A model generated the notes under the pieces. The model made no database searches. It was not told the origin of the DNA and saw only the letters and a program-made list of their open reading frames with translations. From Nostoc sp. B(2019) (lineage in GTDB: Bacteria > Cyanobacteriota > Cyanobacteriia > Cyanobacteriales > Nostocaceae), in assembly GCF_010091925.1 (NCBI RefSeq), contig NZ_WVID01000006.1, positions 1 through 64,000 on the forward strand: a stretch of 64,000 bases of DNA, read 5' to 3'. This document shows positions 7,548-16,720 of this stretch, piece by piece. Each line of letters starts with the position of its first letter. The first letter of the stretch is position 1. The position numbers were made by a program, and so were the translations under genes.

Positions 7548-8243
7548 GTGCATCTTTCATCATTAGGTTTTTTCCGCAGTTTACGTAAAGATAACCATCA
7601 ATTTGCTGTGATTGGGTTAGGTCGTTTTGGTCGATCTGTTTGTTCAACACTCCATAATTTTGGCTATCAAGTGCTAGCAACAGATATTGATGAAAAACGG
7701 GTTTCAGAAGCCTTGACTGAAGAAATAGTTGGTCATGCTTTGCAACTAGACTCTACTGAACCAGCTGCACTTAGAGAAGCTGGAGTTTTGGAATTTGATA
7801 CAGTAATTGTGGCAATTGGTAACTACGTTCAAGAAAGTATTATAACTACCCTGAATGTGAAAGAAGCTGGTGTACCTCACGTAGTTGCCAAAGCTTCTAG
7901 TGAAGTTCACCGTAAGCTATTGCATCGAGTAGGAGCAGATCATGTTGTTTTTCCTGAGTATGAGGCGGGTTGTGCCCTAGCACGTACACTAACTAAACCA
8001 TCAATCATAGATCGGTTTGACCTCGACCCAGATAACAGTATTGTAGAAGTGATCGTGCCTGATGAATTTCACGGCAAAACGATCACCGAACTTCAACTTC
8101 GTAACCGCTATGGTTTGAATTTGTTGGCGGTGAGTCAGGATGGTAAATTTCAAATCAATCCTGAACCCACCAAGCGTTTAGAACGCGGTTCTGCAATGGT
8201 AGTTATTGGCTGCAACAAAGATATTAATCGTTTGCCGATTTAA
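7548..8243 (+). CDS. ktrA: Ktr/Trk regulatory subunit, RCK (NAD/ATP-binding)
   Basis: 231 residues from a GTG start. An N-terminal Rossmann RCK_N domain has the nucleotide motif FAVIGLGRFGRSV and the adenine-ribose acidic residue in VLATDIDEKR. An RCK_C domain covers about residues 150-225 (NSIVEVIVPDEFHGKTITEL). It forms the cytosolic gating ring on KtrB. Its placement downstream of ktrB makes a functional pair; the 218-bp spacer is long enough for its own promoter. The spacer between them is A/G-rich and shows no gene. Confidence 0.92.
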   Translation: MHLSSLGFFRSLRKDNHQFAVIGLGRFGRSVCSTLHNFGYQVLATDIDEKRVSEALTEEIVGHALQLDSTEPAALREAGVLEFDTVIVAIGNYVQESIITTLNVKEAGVPHVVAKASSEVHRKLLHRVGADHVVFPEYEAGCALARTLTKPSIIDRFDLDPDNSIVEVIVPDEFHGKTITELQLRNRYGLNLLAVSQDGKFQINPEPTKRLERGSAMVVIGCNKDINRLPI

Positions 8244-8298
8244 AAAAGTTAGGAGTTAGAAGTTAGAAGTTATGAATTGATTTCCAACTCTGAAATTT

Positions 8299-9405
8299 TT
8301 ATTGGCCGGGACTTGTTAAAGTAGGCTGTTGTTCAACGAAGACTGGTGAATTATTAAAATTGACTGACGTTTCTGGTTGATTTGGCATTTCTTGTCCAGG
8401 TGCTAGTAAATTACTAGTATTGGTAGGAGTTGTGGAGGTAGTACCCGTTTGACTAACTTGGGGTTGCTGTTGTTTTCCCTTCTGGGCAATTTGCTGCATT
8501 AGCTGCTCAATTTTTTCAACTTGCTCAAGATTTGCTTGCTCACGATATTCATTGCGGGCGCGTTTCAATGCTGCACTGGCTTTTTTGATATCACCCTGAT
8601 TGTATAAAGTCACTCCCAAGTTATAGTAAGCTGAGGCATTCTTGGGATTTTGGCGAATAGCTTGCATATAAACGGCAATAGCTTCAGAGGCTTGACCATG
8701 AATTGCCATCAAACTTCCCAAGTTGCTATAAGCCATAGCATTTTTCGGATCTAGCTGCAAAGTTTGCCGATAAGCAACGATCGCAGGTTCTATTTCACCT
8801 TGATCTTGCAGGGCGATCGCTAAGTTAAAGTAAGCATTAGCATTATCGCTATCCAGTTTAGTTGCTTGCTGGTAGGCGGCGATCGCTTCTTGTAGCTGCC
8901 CTTGTTCATACAATGCTAAACCCAAGTTATATTGAGCTGCTTTCATTGTCGGATCAATTACAAGGGCCTGTTTGTACACAGTAATTGCTGCTTCTTTATC
9001 TCCTTGTTGGTGCAACGCCAACCCTAAGTTATAATAAGCTTCACTAAAATTCGGATTAATCTTAATCGCCTCTGCATACTCTTGTACGGCTACATCCAGG
9101 CGATTTTGCTGCATGAAGATATTACCTAAATAATTTCGTGCTGGCCCTAGGTTGGAGTCATGCTGCAAGGCTTGGCGAAAGGCATTAACTGCACCCTGGA
9201 AATCTTTGCGATTATAACGCGTGACTCCCTGTTGATAAAAGCTAGCCGCTTGGAGATCCTGAGAAATCGCAGTTTCCGCCAGCAACTTGCTTTCAGGGAA
9301 ATTAGTAGTTGTCGGTGCAGCTAAGAGCAAAAATGCCGAAGTGTAAAGCAGTGTCAGCTGGGAAAATAGATGTAACCACTGAGAAAATGGATATTTTTTA
9401 GACAT
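8299..9405 (-). CDS. Exported TPR protein
   Basis: This 368-residue protein has an N-terminal hydrophobic signal or anchor (LFSQLTLLYTSAFLLLAAP). About seven consecutive 34-residue TPR units follow (about residues 52-290), recognisable by repeated AYYNLGLAL, AIAAYQQA and DPKNAMAYSNLG. A Gln/Thr/Pro-rich low-complexity tail (QQPQVSQTGTTSTTPTNT) ends the protein. TPR arrays bind protein partners, and the signal suggests a periplasmic or thylakoid-lumen role. The partner is unknown. The ktrA gene converges on it with a 55-bp gap. Confidence 0.85.
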   Translation of the reverse strand: MSKKYPFSQWLHLFSQLTLLYTSAFLLLAAPTTTNFPESKLLAETAISQDLQAASFYQQGVTRYNRKDFQGAVNAFRQALQHDSNLGPARNYLGNIFMQQNRLDVAVQEYAEAIKINPNFSEAYYNLGLALHQQGDKEAAITVYKQALVIDPTMKAAQYNLGLALYEQGQLQEAIAAYQQATKLDSDNANAYFNLAIALQDQGEIEPAIVAYRQTLQLDPKNAMAYSNLGSLMAIHGQASEAIAVYMQAIRQNPKNASAYYNLGVTLYNQGDIKKASAALKRARNEYREQANLEQVEKIEQLMQQIAQKGKQQQPQVSQTGTTSTTPTNTSNLLAPGQEMPNQPETSVNFNNSPVFVEQQPTLTSPGQ

Positions 9406-9997
9406 GAATGGCAGACCTTTACTTATTGTGAGCTTCCTTATAAGTCAGAGTACCCACCATGAAAGAGAAAATTCAAAATCAGCGAAGTTATAACCGCCGG
9501 AAGCTAGCGCCCAGACTTCTCTCAAAATTCCTTATTAAAACTCACTGCGATGTCTGTCTTGAAAAGTTTCCTAGGTTGGGAAACCCCGTTCGCCTTTGGC
9601 GTCTCCCCTTCTCCCAAAGGGAGAGGCTAGCGCCAAGGGAGAAGTTCTGATGCCTAGGTTGGGCTGCGCCAACGCCGGACGCCGGCGCACCCTGCGGGAA
9701 GCAAGCTACAGACTTCTCGCCGCCTACAGAACTTTTCGCTACGACGGGCTACGCCTACGCATTTCTGATAACTTGGTTAAAGTAAGGCGATCGCGCGAAT
9801 AAAATTGCAGAACTGGTAGCACAAGGGCTAACAAATGCTGAAATCGGTACAGCCTTGTTAATTCAAGAAAATTCTGTTAAATAAGCTTTAAAACAGATGT
9901 TTCGCAAGCTTGAGGTTTCATCTCTTGCTGAGATGGTCGTGCAGCTTTTATCATCTGCAAAGCTGCTACCACCCAACCCAAAATCATCTACTCTTAA
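9406..9997. other. Spacer: dispersed Nostoc-type repeat plus a LuxR relic
   Basis: No intact gene is seen. 9585-9650 holds a repeat (GGCGTCTCCCCTTCTCCCAAA, with GAGAGGCTAGCGCCAAGGGAG) that recurs almost unchanged at about 40069-40113. 9660-9760 is GC-rich with CGCCGG inverted elements. The decayed HTH fragment at 9798-9884 is listed separately. Confidence 0.7.
9798..9884 (+). pseudogene. Relic of a LuxR-family HTH domain
   Basis: The plus frame reads KIAELVAQGLTNAEIGTALL then IQENSVK and stops at TAA 9882-9884. This is helix 2 to the recognition helix of a LuxR/FixJ DNA-binding domain (usual consensus IAELVAQGLTNAEIA, then ISENTVK). The receiver part and the end of the HTH are missing, so it is a fragment only. 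Confidence 0.75.
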
Positions 9998-11215
9998 CTA
10001 CTCAGAAACGCCAGTCCCTTCTGGCAAAATGAGCATAGCATCACCAAAAGAATAAAAACGATACCCAGAAGCGATCGCCTCATTGTATATATTCAACAAC
10101 CTTTGTCTACCAATTAAAGCACTCACCAGCATCAGTAAACTAGAGCGCGGTAGGTGAAAGTTGGTAATTAGACCATCCACGACCCGCCATTGGTAGCCAG
10201 GGTAAATAAACAAGTCTGTTTTACCACAAAATGGTTGTAAATCGCCAGATTTAGCTGCTCCTTCTAAGGCGCGTACTGCTGTTGTACCCACAGCAATAAT
10301 TCGACCGCCAGCGGCTTTAGTGGCGTGGATTTGCTCTACTGTTGCAGCAGGAACTTCAATCCATTCTTCGTGCATCTGGTGGGTAGTTACATCCTCCACT
10401 TCCACCGGGCGAAATGTACCGACACCAACGTGTAGTGTCACAAAAGCTTGATTAATTCCGCGATCGCGCAACTTTTGCAATAATTCTGGAGTAAAGTGAA
10501 GTCCTGCCGTCGGAGCTGCGATCGCCCCTGGCTGTTTGGCATAAACTGTCTGATACTGCTCATCAACAGCTTCCGAGCCAGTGATATAAGGTGGCAAAGG
10601 TACTTCACCAAATACGTCCAAAAGCTGCACTAAAGACATTCCCTCTGGTACATCAAATTGCAATAGACGCCCTCCAGTCGCCGCATCTGTTTCCAGAACC
10701 GTAGCCGTGAGGTAAGAGGAGGGTGGGAAAGAAAAATTATTTTCTCCCCCATCCTCCCACTCTCCCACTATCCCACTCCCTCCAAGAAAAGCTCCCTTGG
10801 GTTCAAAAATAATCTTCGCTCCTCGTTTGAAGCGTTTTCCTGGCTTGACTAAGGCTAACCAACAGTTATACTGCTGCTCCTCTAACAGCAAAACCTCGAT
10901 TTCAGCACCAGTAGATTTACGACCATAAAGCCGTGCTGGAATGACTCTAGTATTATTCATTACTAGTAAATCACCAGATTGCAGGAGTTCGGGCAAATCA
11001 CGGAAAATGTGATGTATGGGTGCTGTTTTGTCACCTGTACTACGAGAATTTACTAACAGTAAACGCGAGCTATCTCTAGGAACTACTGGGTTTTGGGCAA
11101 TTAGTTCTGGAGGTAGTTCGTAGTCATACCCAGCTACCGAACAATCTAATTCAACGTCTTTTGCTCGCTGGTTCGGGGTATCATTAAAATTAGCTTGTGT
11201 TAGTTGTTGCTCCAT
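9998..11215 (-). CDS. queA: tRNA ribosyltransferase-isomerase (epoxyqueuosine synthesis)
   Basis: This 405-residue protein has the QueA hallmarks [53 protein letters not shown] and [15 protein letters not shown]. QueA transfers the ribosyl of SAM to preQ1-tRNA to give epoxyqueuosine at wobble position 34 of Asp, Asn, His and Tyr tRNAs. It is longer than the usual 340-370 residues. About 20 residues ([20 protein letters not shown], about residues 147-166) are encoded by a C/T-rich tandem tract at about 10725-10795 and look like an in-frame repeat insertion. The start [12 protein letters not shown] lies about 26 residues before the conserved core. Confidence 0.95.
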   Translation of the reverse strand: MEQQLTQANFNDTPNQRAKDVELDCSVAGYDYELPPELIAQNPVVPRDSSRLLLVNSRSTGDKTAPIHHIFRDLPELLQSGDLLVMNNTRVIPARLYGRKSTGAEIEVLLLEEQQYNCWLALVKPGKRFKRGAKIIFEPKGAFLGGSGIVGEWEDGGENNFSFPPSSYLTATVLETDAATGGRLLQFDVPEGMSLVQLLDVFGEVPLPPYITGSEAVDEQYQTVYAKQPGAIAAPTAGLHFTPELLQKLRDRGINQAFVTLHVGVGTFRPVEVEDVTTHQMHEEWIEVPAATVEQIHATKAAGGRIIAVGTTAVRALEGAAKSGDLQPFCGKTDLFIYPGYQWRVVDGLITNFHLPRSSLLMLVSALIGRQRLLNIYNEAIASGYRFYSFGDAMLILPEGTGVSE

Positions 11216-11351
11216 TTAGATCTATACTGCCTTCAAAAAGCTGGTTTGGGCTTTCCTTCATAAAGGAACTTTAAGGCATCATCGCTCAATTTCTCCACTG
11301 GGCTATAAGATTGGTACTATTAGGTGACACGGAAACACCAATATGAAAATT

Positions 11352-11389
11352 GGGTAAACCTCCCCATCTAAAAACGGGGACATTTACCC
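11352..11389 (+). ncRNA. Structured leader candidate upstream of the 11460 gene
   Basis: There are nested stems: outer GGGTAAA (11352-11358) with TTTACCC (11383-11389), and inner CCCC (11362-11365) with GGGG (11376-11379) around an A-rich loop. It lies 70 bp before the next start codon, with no T-run. It could be a cis-acting RNA or a small dispersed palindrome. I match it to no known riboswitch. Confidence 0.4.
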
Positions 11390-11459
11390 TACCGGGAACA
11401 GGCATCTATTTAGGAATATAGAAATGTAGGATTGGCTTTGATCCCAAGCACCAACAAAC

Positions 11460-11849
11460 ATGGAATACTTGTATTACCTGGCAAATGCCAGTTTAACTCT
11501 GAGGGTCGTTCAACACCTGCACGCCAGACCCCAGACACCAGTTTCATTCGTCACCGTAATTCATCAGATTGATGGCTGGGTGGTTAGGATCAAACTCAAG
11601 GGTCAAGTCTCGTCTCAAGAAGATGGCGACTTTCGCGCTTTTCTAAATGAATTAGGAATTAGCTATGAGCCGCCAATGAGAGTACAAATGGCACTTTGGA
11701 GTTTGGAAGCCGGACAGTGCCCTGTAGACGTGATGCGTCGCTATCAAGTAGCGATAGTCTCTCACGGTAGCCCAGAAAGAGAGGAAATCGAGGCTTTTCG
11801 GCAACAGTTTGTCCGAGGATTGGGCTATTGTCCAGAAACCTTGGCGTGA
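11460..11849 (+). CDS. Conserved cyanobacterial protein of unknown function
   Basis: This 129-residue soluble protein looks like a real gene: sensible codon use, HIP1-free, with strand/helix alternation such as VSFVTVIHQIDGWVVRIKLKG. A C-terminal helical part contains EREEIEAFRQQFVRGLGYCP. I do not recognise a characterised family. No signal peptide or membrane segment is visible. It stands alone between queA (divergent) and yraN (minus strand). A structured leader candidate precedes it. Confidence 0.6.
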   Translation: MEYLYYLANASLTLRVVQHLHARPQTPVSFVTVIHQIDGWVVRIKLKGQVSSQEDGDFRAFLNELGISYEPPMRVQMALWSLEAGQCPVDVMRRYQVAIVSHGSPEREEIEAFRQQFVRGLGYCPETLA

Positions 11850-11882
11850 TACTGTTTGGGAGTAATACCACTACAAAATTAT

Positions 11883-11937
11883 TGGTTCATGGTGAGCCGG
11901 TGTGGTAAGTCCAGCATTAGCTCCCCACCATGAACCA
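11883..11937. repeat. 12-bp inverted repeat downstream of the 11460 gene
   Basis: TGGTTCATGGTG (11883-11894) pairs perfectly with CACCATGAACCA (11926-11937) over a 31-base loop. It is followed by more repeat-like sequence (11960-12020). It resembles a small MITE or palindromic repeat rather than a terminator, because no T-run follows. Confidence 0.6.
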
Positions 11938-12040
11938 CTGGCGTTAGCAAGTCCTGGCTGCGGCAAGCTACGCATAGCTTGTCCCTGTAGGGATATGAGC
12001 GTTAGCCGGAGAGTAATTGGTCATTGCAATATTTTATCTG

Positions 12041-12559
12041 TTAGCCATTACCATTATCAATTGAAGAGTCGAAAGCTGCTGGAATGTATTCTTGCAGCTT
12101 CAGATTGTATCCGGCTACTGATGAAGTAGCTAGAGCTTCCTGGGTAACTGTAGCCCCAGTCAGATTTTTTGAAATTCGCTGACAGTAGACAATAGCAACA
12201 TCGAATCGGCAAGGATAATCTGCTTTTTCAGGATACTGAGCTAAAAATATTTCAGCTGTACGCCAAAGTTTTGCTTGCTTTTGTGGAGTGATTGCGCTTC
12301 TTCCCCCAGCATCCCAATTGCCTGAACTGCGGGTTTTAACTTCCACAAATGCCAAGATAGAATCCTGAGTAAAGTGTCCTTCCTCTGCTCCCCCTACTCC
12401 CTTTGTCCCATCAAATTGGGCTATTATATCGATTTCTCCCCAGCGGCAAGAAAAGCGACGGTGCAGAATTATCCAACCTGTAGATTGCAACCATTGGGCT
12501 ACTAGGTCTTCTCCTAACTGACCAATATCAGGATAATGAGATGGAGGAAGGTTCGCCAT
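12041..12559 (-). CDS. yraN: YraN/UPF0102 family endonuclease-like protein
   Basis: 172 residues with the YraN core: [30 protein letters not shown] and [13 protein letters not shown], then Q-K[11 protein letters not shown]. The (E)-D-ExK arrangement is that of PD-(D/E)XK nucleases. The family is widespread and its cellular role is poorly known, possibly recombination or repair. Between IDIIAQFDG and ILAFVEVK there is an extra [16 protein letters not shown] segment not usual for the family, probably another repeat-derived insertion. The tail after residue about 135 is also longer than typical. Its start overlaps the divergent pentapeptide gene region. Confidence 0.88.
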   Translation of the reverse strand: MANLPPSHYPDIGQLGEDLVAQWLQSTGWIILHRRFSCRWGEIDIIAQFDGTKGVGGAEEGHFTQDSILAFVEVKTRSSGNWDAGGRSAITPQKQAKLWRTAEIFLAQYPEKADYPCRFDVAIVYCQRISKNLTGATVTQEALATSSVAGYNLKLQEYIPAAFDSSIDNGNG

Positions 12560-13155
12560 TGAATAAAAATAGCATGAATTCTATGAATTCTAGGTTAAGC
12601 GATCGCATAGCGGTTTATACGCTCGGTTCATCCTGGTTATCGGGGATGAAGGGTAAAGCAGACTATCGGATTTGGGCAAGTATACTCAGTTTATTGCTTT
12701 GGGCAATAGTTGGCATCACGGCGTATGTGGGTTTTACTCCAACAGCTTTGGCGCTTGAATATAATAAGGAGATTTTGGTTGAGGCTGATTTCTCAGGACG
12801 TGATTTAACAGACTCTAGCTTTACTAAAGCTAATCTCCGCCAGAGTAACTTCAGTCACACTAATTTACGCGGTGTCAGTTTCTTTGCCGCAAATTTGGAG
12901 TCGGCAAATTTAGAAGGAGCTGATCTGACAAATGCTACTCTAGACTCGGCTCGCCTAATCAAAGCAAATTTGACAAATGCGGTGTTAGAGGGTGCATTTG
13001 CTGCTAATGCCAAGTTTGATGGTGCGATTATTGAGGGAGCAGATTTTACCGATGTACTGCTACGTCAGGATGAGCAAAAAAAATTGTGCCAGTTTGCCCA
13101 AGGTATTAATCCTATTACAGGACGAGACACGCGTGATACGTTGTTTTGCCCATAA
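12541..13155 (+). CDS. Lumenal/periplasmic pentapeptide-repeat protein
   Basis: The longest frame is 204 residues. Starts at 12574 or 12646 are more natural because the first overlaps yraN. The 12646 start gives a good signal peptide ([19 protein letters not shown], then FTPTALA). Pentapeptide repeats A(D/N)LxX run from about residue 82 to 170 ([24 protein letters not shown]), forming a right-handed beta-helix. A short C-terminal segment has two cysteines (KKLCQFAQG and DTLFCP). This resembles the thylakoid-lumen TL15/TL17-type pentapeptide proteins of plants and cyanobacteria. The role is unknown. Confidence 0.8.
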   Translation: MEEGSPLNKNSMNSMNSRLSDRIAVYTLGSSWLSGMKGKADYRIWASILSLLLWAIVGITAYVGFTPTALALEYNKEILVEADFSGRDLTDSSFTKANLRQSNFSHTNLRGVSFFAANLESANLEGADLTNATLDSARLIKANLTNAVLEGAFAANAKFDGAIIEGADFTDVLLRQDEQKKLCQFAQGINPITGRDTRDTLFCP

Positions 13156-14093
13156 AATGAAAATCATGGAGAGGTGTAATATTGCCCGCAGTTAACCCCA
13201 CTTCTCCATAATTTGCGATACCTATTGTATGGAGTGCAATCATTTTTGTTAAAAACGCAAAGGAGCGCAAAGGTTTCTCTGCGTTTAAAACAATGGGTAA
13301 CAATGCAGATAAAGGATTTATTGCGTGCGATCGCTGCTTTAATTTTTGGTAGATCGCATACGACTATAAGCACTATATGTAAATATACCTGATCAATTTC
13401 CAGTCATGCTATCCTAATGAGATCGCAACTTGGGTTATTAGTGGAATTAGCTAGTATCACAACCCCAACGGCGTTAGGTGTTCCCTACTTTCTAAAAAAT
13501 CGCGAGCGTCGTTAGTCGAGATTCGCTGATCTACGCATCTATTATGCTACTATTTGCTTGATGTCATTACTAGCTTGTTATGTTCTTCCTTGAAGTTCAG
13601 CGCAGACAAACAACCTAGTGAGTCACACACGAGCCTATTAATTTCAAGCCGTAGTTAGTCGGCTGAAAAAGCCTCGGATAATCGCCTAAATACTCATCCA
13701 TGAAATACTCAAGGGTATTTCATGATGGGTAGAGTTTTGATTAATACTTTTCGGGTAAGTCTAACTACTTAGCTTGTAGTCTAGAAAAAGGTGAACCAGC
13801 GCGGTTTTGGGAGTTTCCACGCCAGTTGCTTTAAGTCGGCAAAGCTGACGACACTTGCTACCCTTGCGGGAACGCTAAGAGCGAACAACGCTCTTAACCC
13901 GCGCAAAGCAGTGTCTTTCCATGAGCGACTGGCGTTAACGTTGGAACGAGCGTCCGTAGGAGCGTCACCTCAAAGGAGTTGAAGGATAAGGGTTAAATTT
14001 AAGTATGCACCCCTTTTCTCTTTCACCTTTAACCGGAAAGTATTGGAGTCTTGATGCCTAGCCTAGCCTTTTTTGGACAGCGACTAATCGTTT
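13156..14093. other. Long repeat-rich spacer without a supported gene
   Basis: 13250-13285 carries the GCAAAGGAGCGCAAAGG type dispersed repeat. 13743-14060 carries a block opening AATACTTTTCGGGTAAG and ending in a pyrimidine-rich CACCTTTAACCGGAAAGTA stretch, related to 19126-19300. Short frames here are repeat-derived. I see no RNA gene. Confidence 0.6.
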
Positions 14094-14489
14094 ATGAATG
14101 GACAGCCTTTAATTTTGGTTGTAGAAAAAAATCTACATGATTTAGAACTGCTTAATTCTCACCTAGGAATATTAAATTTTTCATGCATTTGTACCAAACA
14201 AGGGGTGAGGGCTGTGATATTGGCACAAAATTATCAACCAGATTTAATTCTGCTAGATATGATGCTGTCTGATTTAAGTGCAAACCAAGTTATTAATTAC
14301 CTTAAACACAATTCAAAAACTGCTACTATTCCAATCATTGCAGTGAAACCCTTAACAAGGGTACAAGATTACACTTGTAAGATGATCGCAGGGTTTGATG
14401 ATTGCATCACCAAACCCTATAATTTTAATCAGTTAGAACTGGTTGTTCACCGCCATCTCAGTCAGATAAGTTTTTTACATTCGACTTAG
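14094..14489 (+). CDS. Stand-alone receiver-like protein with atypical acidic pocket
   Basis: 131 residues with a CheY fold. PDLILLDMML gives the phospho-acceptor Asp, and DCITKPYN gives the conserved Lys. The usual paired acidic residues after beta-1 (LVVDD) are replaced by LVVEKN, leaving one Glu and a Lys. Mg2+ binding and phosphorylation may therefore be altered. There is no output domain. Its 3' end overlaps the convergent DUF2294 gene by 32 bp. Partner kinases cannot be inferred from neighbours. Confidence 0.75.
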   Translation: MNGQPLILVVEKNLHDLELLNSHLGILNFSCICTKQGVRAVILAQNYQPDLILLDMMLSDLSANQVINYLKHNSKTATIPIIAVKPLTRVQDYTCKMIAGFDDCITKPYNFNQLELVVHRHLSQISFLHST

Positions 14490-14862
14490 GAATAGATTCG
14501 GGATTACGAACTTCAGGCAATTGATTTAAGATCACAATAATTCCAGTACGACCTGTTGCCAAATTTGTGTTTGTCATCAGGTCGATTACAGGTTGACTAA
14601 TAATTTCCTCAATCAAACTTTTTAATTGTGGTTTAATTATTTTGTCTAAATATAATCGTATTTGTTCAGCTAGGCTATCATAACCTCCATTCAGCAGAGT
14701 TTTCTCAGCTTGAGTTACAGAGTTTTCTAAAGAAATTACAATTTCAGTATCAAAAAAATGGCAGATGATTTGACTAGGACGCTGGCCCAGTTTTTCATAA
14801 TATAAATTTCTGACCTGCTGTGATATCTCTCTTTCTAATTGCCCAATAGTAGGTTCTATCAT
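14458..14862 (-). CDS. DUF2294 family protein
   Basis: This 134-residue protein matches DUF2294 (COG5609): IGQLEREISQQVRNLYYEKLG near the N-terminus, and a gapless central helix region with IICHFFDTEIVISLENSVTQAEK. The family is sometimes annotated as Na+-translocating decarboxylase-related without experimental support. In cyanobacteria and firmicutes it is small, cytosolic and of unknown function. It overlaps the end of the receiver-like gene tail to tail. No signal or membrane segment is visible. Confidence 0.75.
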   Translation of the reverse strand: MIEPTIGQLEREISQQVRNLYYEKLGQRPSQIICHFFDTEIVISLENSVTQAEKTLLNGGYDSLAEQIRLYLDKIIKPQLKSLIEEIISQPVIDLMTNTNLATGRTGIIVILNQLPEVRNPESIPKSNVKNLSD

Positions 14863-15195
14863 TAGCGATTACAATGTAATAGTTTAGGCTTTAGTAGTGA
14901 AATAAAAGTTTTTAATACTCTAATATAGAGTAAAATAGTCTAGGGATATTATCGTTGTTAAATATTAAGTTTGCGTTTCAATGCAATGTATATGCGATGA
15001 ATTTTCCTCAAAACCTTAAAGGTTTGACGACGCCTATAATATCTAGTTAATTACTTGGTTAATAGACTTTGGCTTTTGGGTAATTGAATCGGCAATTTGT
15101 GATTTGTCTCCTCATTTTTTCAATGAGTATATCCCTCATCAGTCAGTAGGAAGATGAAAGGAAAAATCAGTTTCTTCTCTATACTTCCTGTGAGT
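14863..15195. other. AT-rich spacer, nothing recognised
   Basis: This spacer lies between the DUF2294 start and the uracil phosphoribosyltransferase relic. I see no gene, RNA or notable repeat. Confidence 0.5.
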
Positions 15196-15414
15196 TTATT
15201 TTGTACAAAGCAAGCGATCGCCTGCATTTGCCAAACCGGGAATAATGTAGCCGTGCTCATCCAAATGGCTATCAATAGCAGCTGTATATAGAGGCACATC
15301 TGGGTGCATCTCACAGAAATACTCAATACCTTCTGGTGCAGCGAGCAAGTAGATAAACTTAATTGATAAGGGATTAGTTGATTTGAGCCGTTTTACAGTT
15401 GCCAGAACTGAATT
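15196..15414 (-). pseudogene. upp: C-terminal relic of uracil phosphoribosyltransferase
   Basis: The last about 72 residues of a UPRT are readable: [52 protein letters not shown]. The ending matches the family's uracil-binding tail (usually GYIVPGLGDAGDRLFGTK). The PRPP-binding region expected before it is absent, and the upstream sequence in the same frame belongs to something else. It is a truncated, probably non-functional copy. Confidence 0.8.
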
Positions 15415-15501
15415 ATCCAGTTGCCAACACTCTGTATACCACAAACATATTCTATTTGTCAATATCATAAGGGACTTTGGAATAATACTCAACAATGAAT
15501 A

Positions 15502-15549
15502 GATACGGTGAGCATTACGAATAGTGCTAAGTCGGTGGGCGATCGCTAT
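15502..15549 (-). pseudogene. Short relic of an ABC exporter ATPase
   Basis: The frame reads [16 protein letters not shown], the H-loop region of ABC exporter nucleotide-binding domains. It is fused directly to unrelated sequence on both sides. Only about 16 residues remain. Confidence 0.6.
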
Positions 15550-15787
15550 CTGGAATTGCGTTATCAATTAAAATAGCAGTCCCAGCAGGGTAGCGGCAAT
15601 GCCAGTCAAAAAAATGATTAATAGATCCCCCACGATTGTTAAGCGCGAACCGAGATAAATCCCCAGCGTTGAGAACTTTATCGGGCAAAGACCGATAAAA
15701 CATATAAGTAACGGGCGCTAGTGTCGAGACAATATGAGCATCTGTGGGGCGCAGGATGTGCCACAGAAAGCGGCTAGACATTCCCAC
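15527..15787 (-). pseudogene. Unrecognised coding-like fragment
   Basis: An 86-residue minus-strand frame has protein-like composition (VSTLAPVTYMFYRSL, SINHFFDWHCRYPAG). It overlaps the ABC relic in another frame. I cannot assign a family. It sits in a patchwork of decayed genes, so I treat it as a relic, but a short live gene cannot be excluded. Confidence 0.3.
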
Positions 15788-16216
15788 ACGGAAAGCTTGA
15801 CTTTTAAGCAGCGCAGATAGCGCAAGCGCAGCAGTGTCAGTACTCCTTGGAGAACTACTGCGATGTTGTTTCAGTCTCTATTTTCAGTGACCAATGCAAT
15901 ATGCCTGAAAACGCTGTTTTGTTTTGGCATAATCATTTGTTCTTTACTATGTTTGAATAAACTATTTGTCACTAAGTATCTGTCAACTATCCATAGTCAC
16001 TTTTTATTTTTAAAGTTTTGGTATCTTAATAACCAGTCAGTTATAACCTTATATGCTGAATTGAGTATTAATAATATTGGTAAATATAAAAAATAGCACA
16101 TCAATACCTCATTAGCAATTGTTGCAAGAGAATTTAAAGATGGCTTTAAAAATGACTTAAAAGATATATTTTGTGAGAAAGTTAATAATAAAGATAAATC
16201 ACCCAACTTGAAATTC
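15788..16216. other. Spacer before the small TPR gene
   Basis: 15800-15860 carries dispersed-repeat sequence (GCGCAGATAGCGCAAGCGCAGC). The TPR frame stays open upstream of its ATG back to a TAG at 16094-16096, with coding-like content (FKDGFKNDLKDIFCEKV). Either the real start lies upstream at a non-ATG codon, or the TPR gene was joined to a fragment of another gene. Confidence 0.4.
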
Positions 16217-16687
16217 ATGGATTCTTTATCTATTAATTCCTTACTTGAAGAATTGAAAAATCCCGATGTCATAGTCCGCGAGCAGGCAACGAGAAAAATC
16301 TGGCGGATCTGGTTTCAGCAAAAGGGAATATATGGGCTAGAACGAATTGACTACAGCCAAAAGTTACTAGATGCAGGGGAGATTACTGAAGCTGAAGCAG
16401 CTCTAACAGAGCTAATTAAAGACCAGCCAGATTTTGCCGAAGCCTGGAATAGACGGGCTTTTCTCTATTACAGCATTGGTAATTATCAAAAATCTCTCTT
16501 GGATTGTCAGAAAGCAGTGCAGTTAAATTCAATACATTTTGGTGCGCTTCATGGCATGGGCTTGTGTTATGCGGCGCTAGGAGATTATAGTAAAGCTATC
16601 CAAGCTTTTCAACGCGCTTTAGAAATCCAGCCCTATTCACTAGTGAATCAAAAGTTGATTCTAGAATGTACATTTAGATTCAGCTAA
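16217..16687 (+). CDS. Small TPR protein
   Basis: About 156 residues from the ATG at 16217; a TTG at 16208 is in frame. An N-terminal helical segment (LLEELKNPDVIVREQATRK IWRIWF) precedes TPR units: AEAALTELIKDQPDFAEAWN, then RRAFLYYSIGNYQKSLLDCQ, then GLCYAALGDYSKAIQAFQRA. This is a common stand-alone cyanobacterial TPR protein of unknown partner. It has no signal peptide. The reading frame is intact even though both flanks are decayed DNA. Confidence 0.75.
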   Translation: MDSLSINSLLEELKNPDVIVREQATRKIWRIWFQQKGIYGLERIDYSQKLLDAGEITEAEAALTELIKDQPDFAEAWNRRAFLYYSIGNYQKSLLDCQKAVQLNSIHFGALHGMGLCYAALGDYSKAIQAFQRALEIQPYSLVNQKLILECTFRFS

Positions 16688-16720
16688 AACAGCAGATAGG
16701 AGAAAGCATTTTATTGTTTT

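Noticed and set aside
9459-9802. Two short plus-strand frames in the spacer after the TPR gene
   Set aside because: They are made of the dispersed GAGAGGCTAGCGCC repeat, which recurs at 40069-40113, and show no protein-like pattern.
13791-13982. 63-codon plus-strand frame
   Set aside because: It lies inside the repeat block shared with 19126-19300, and the translation is repeat-derived.
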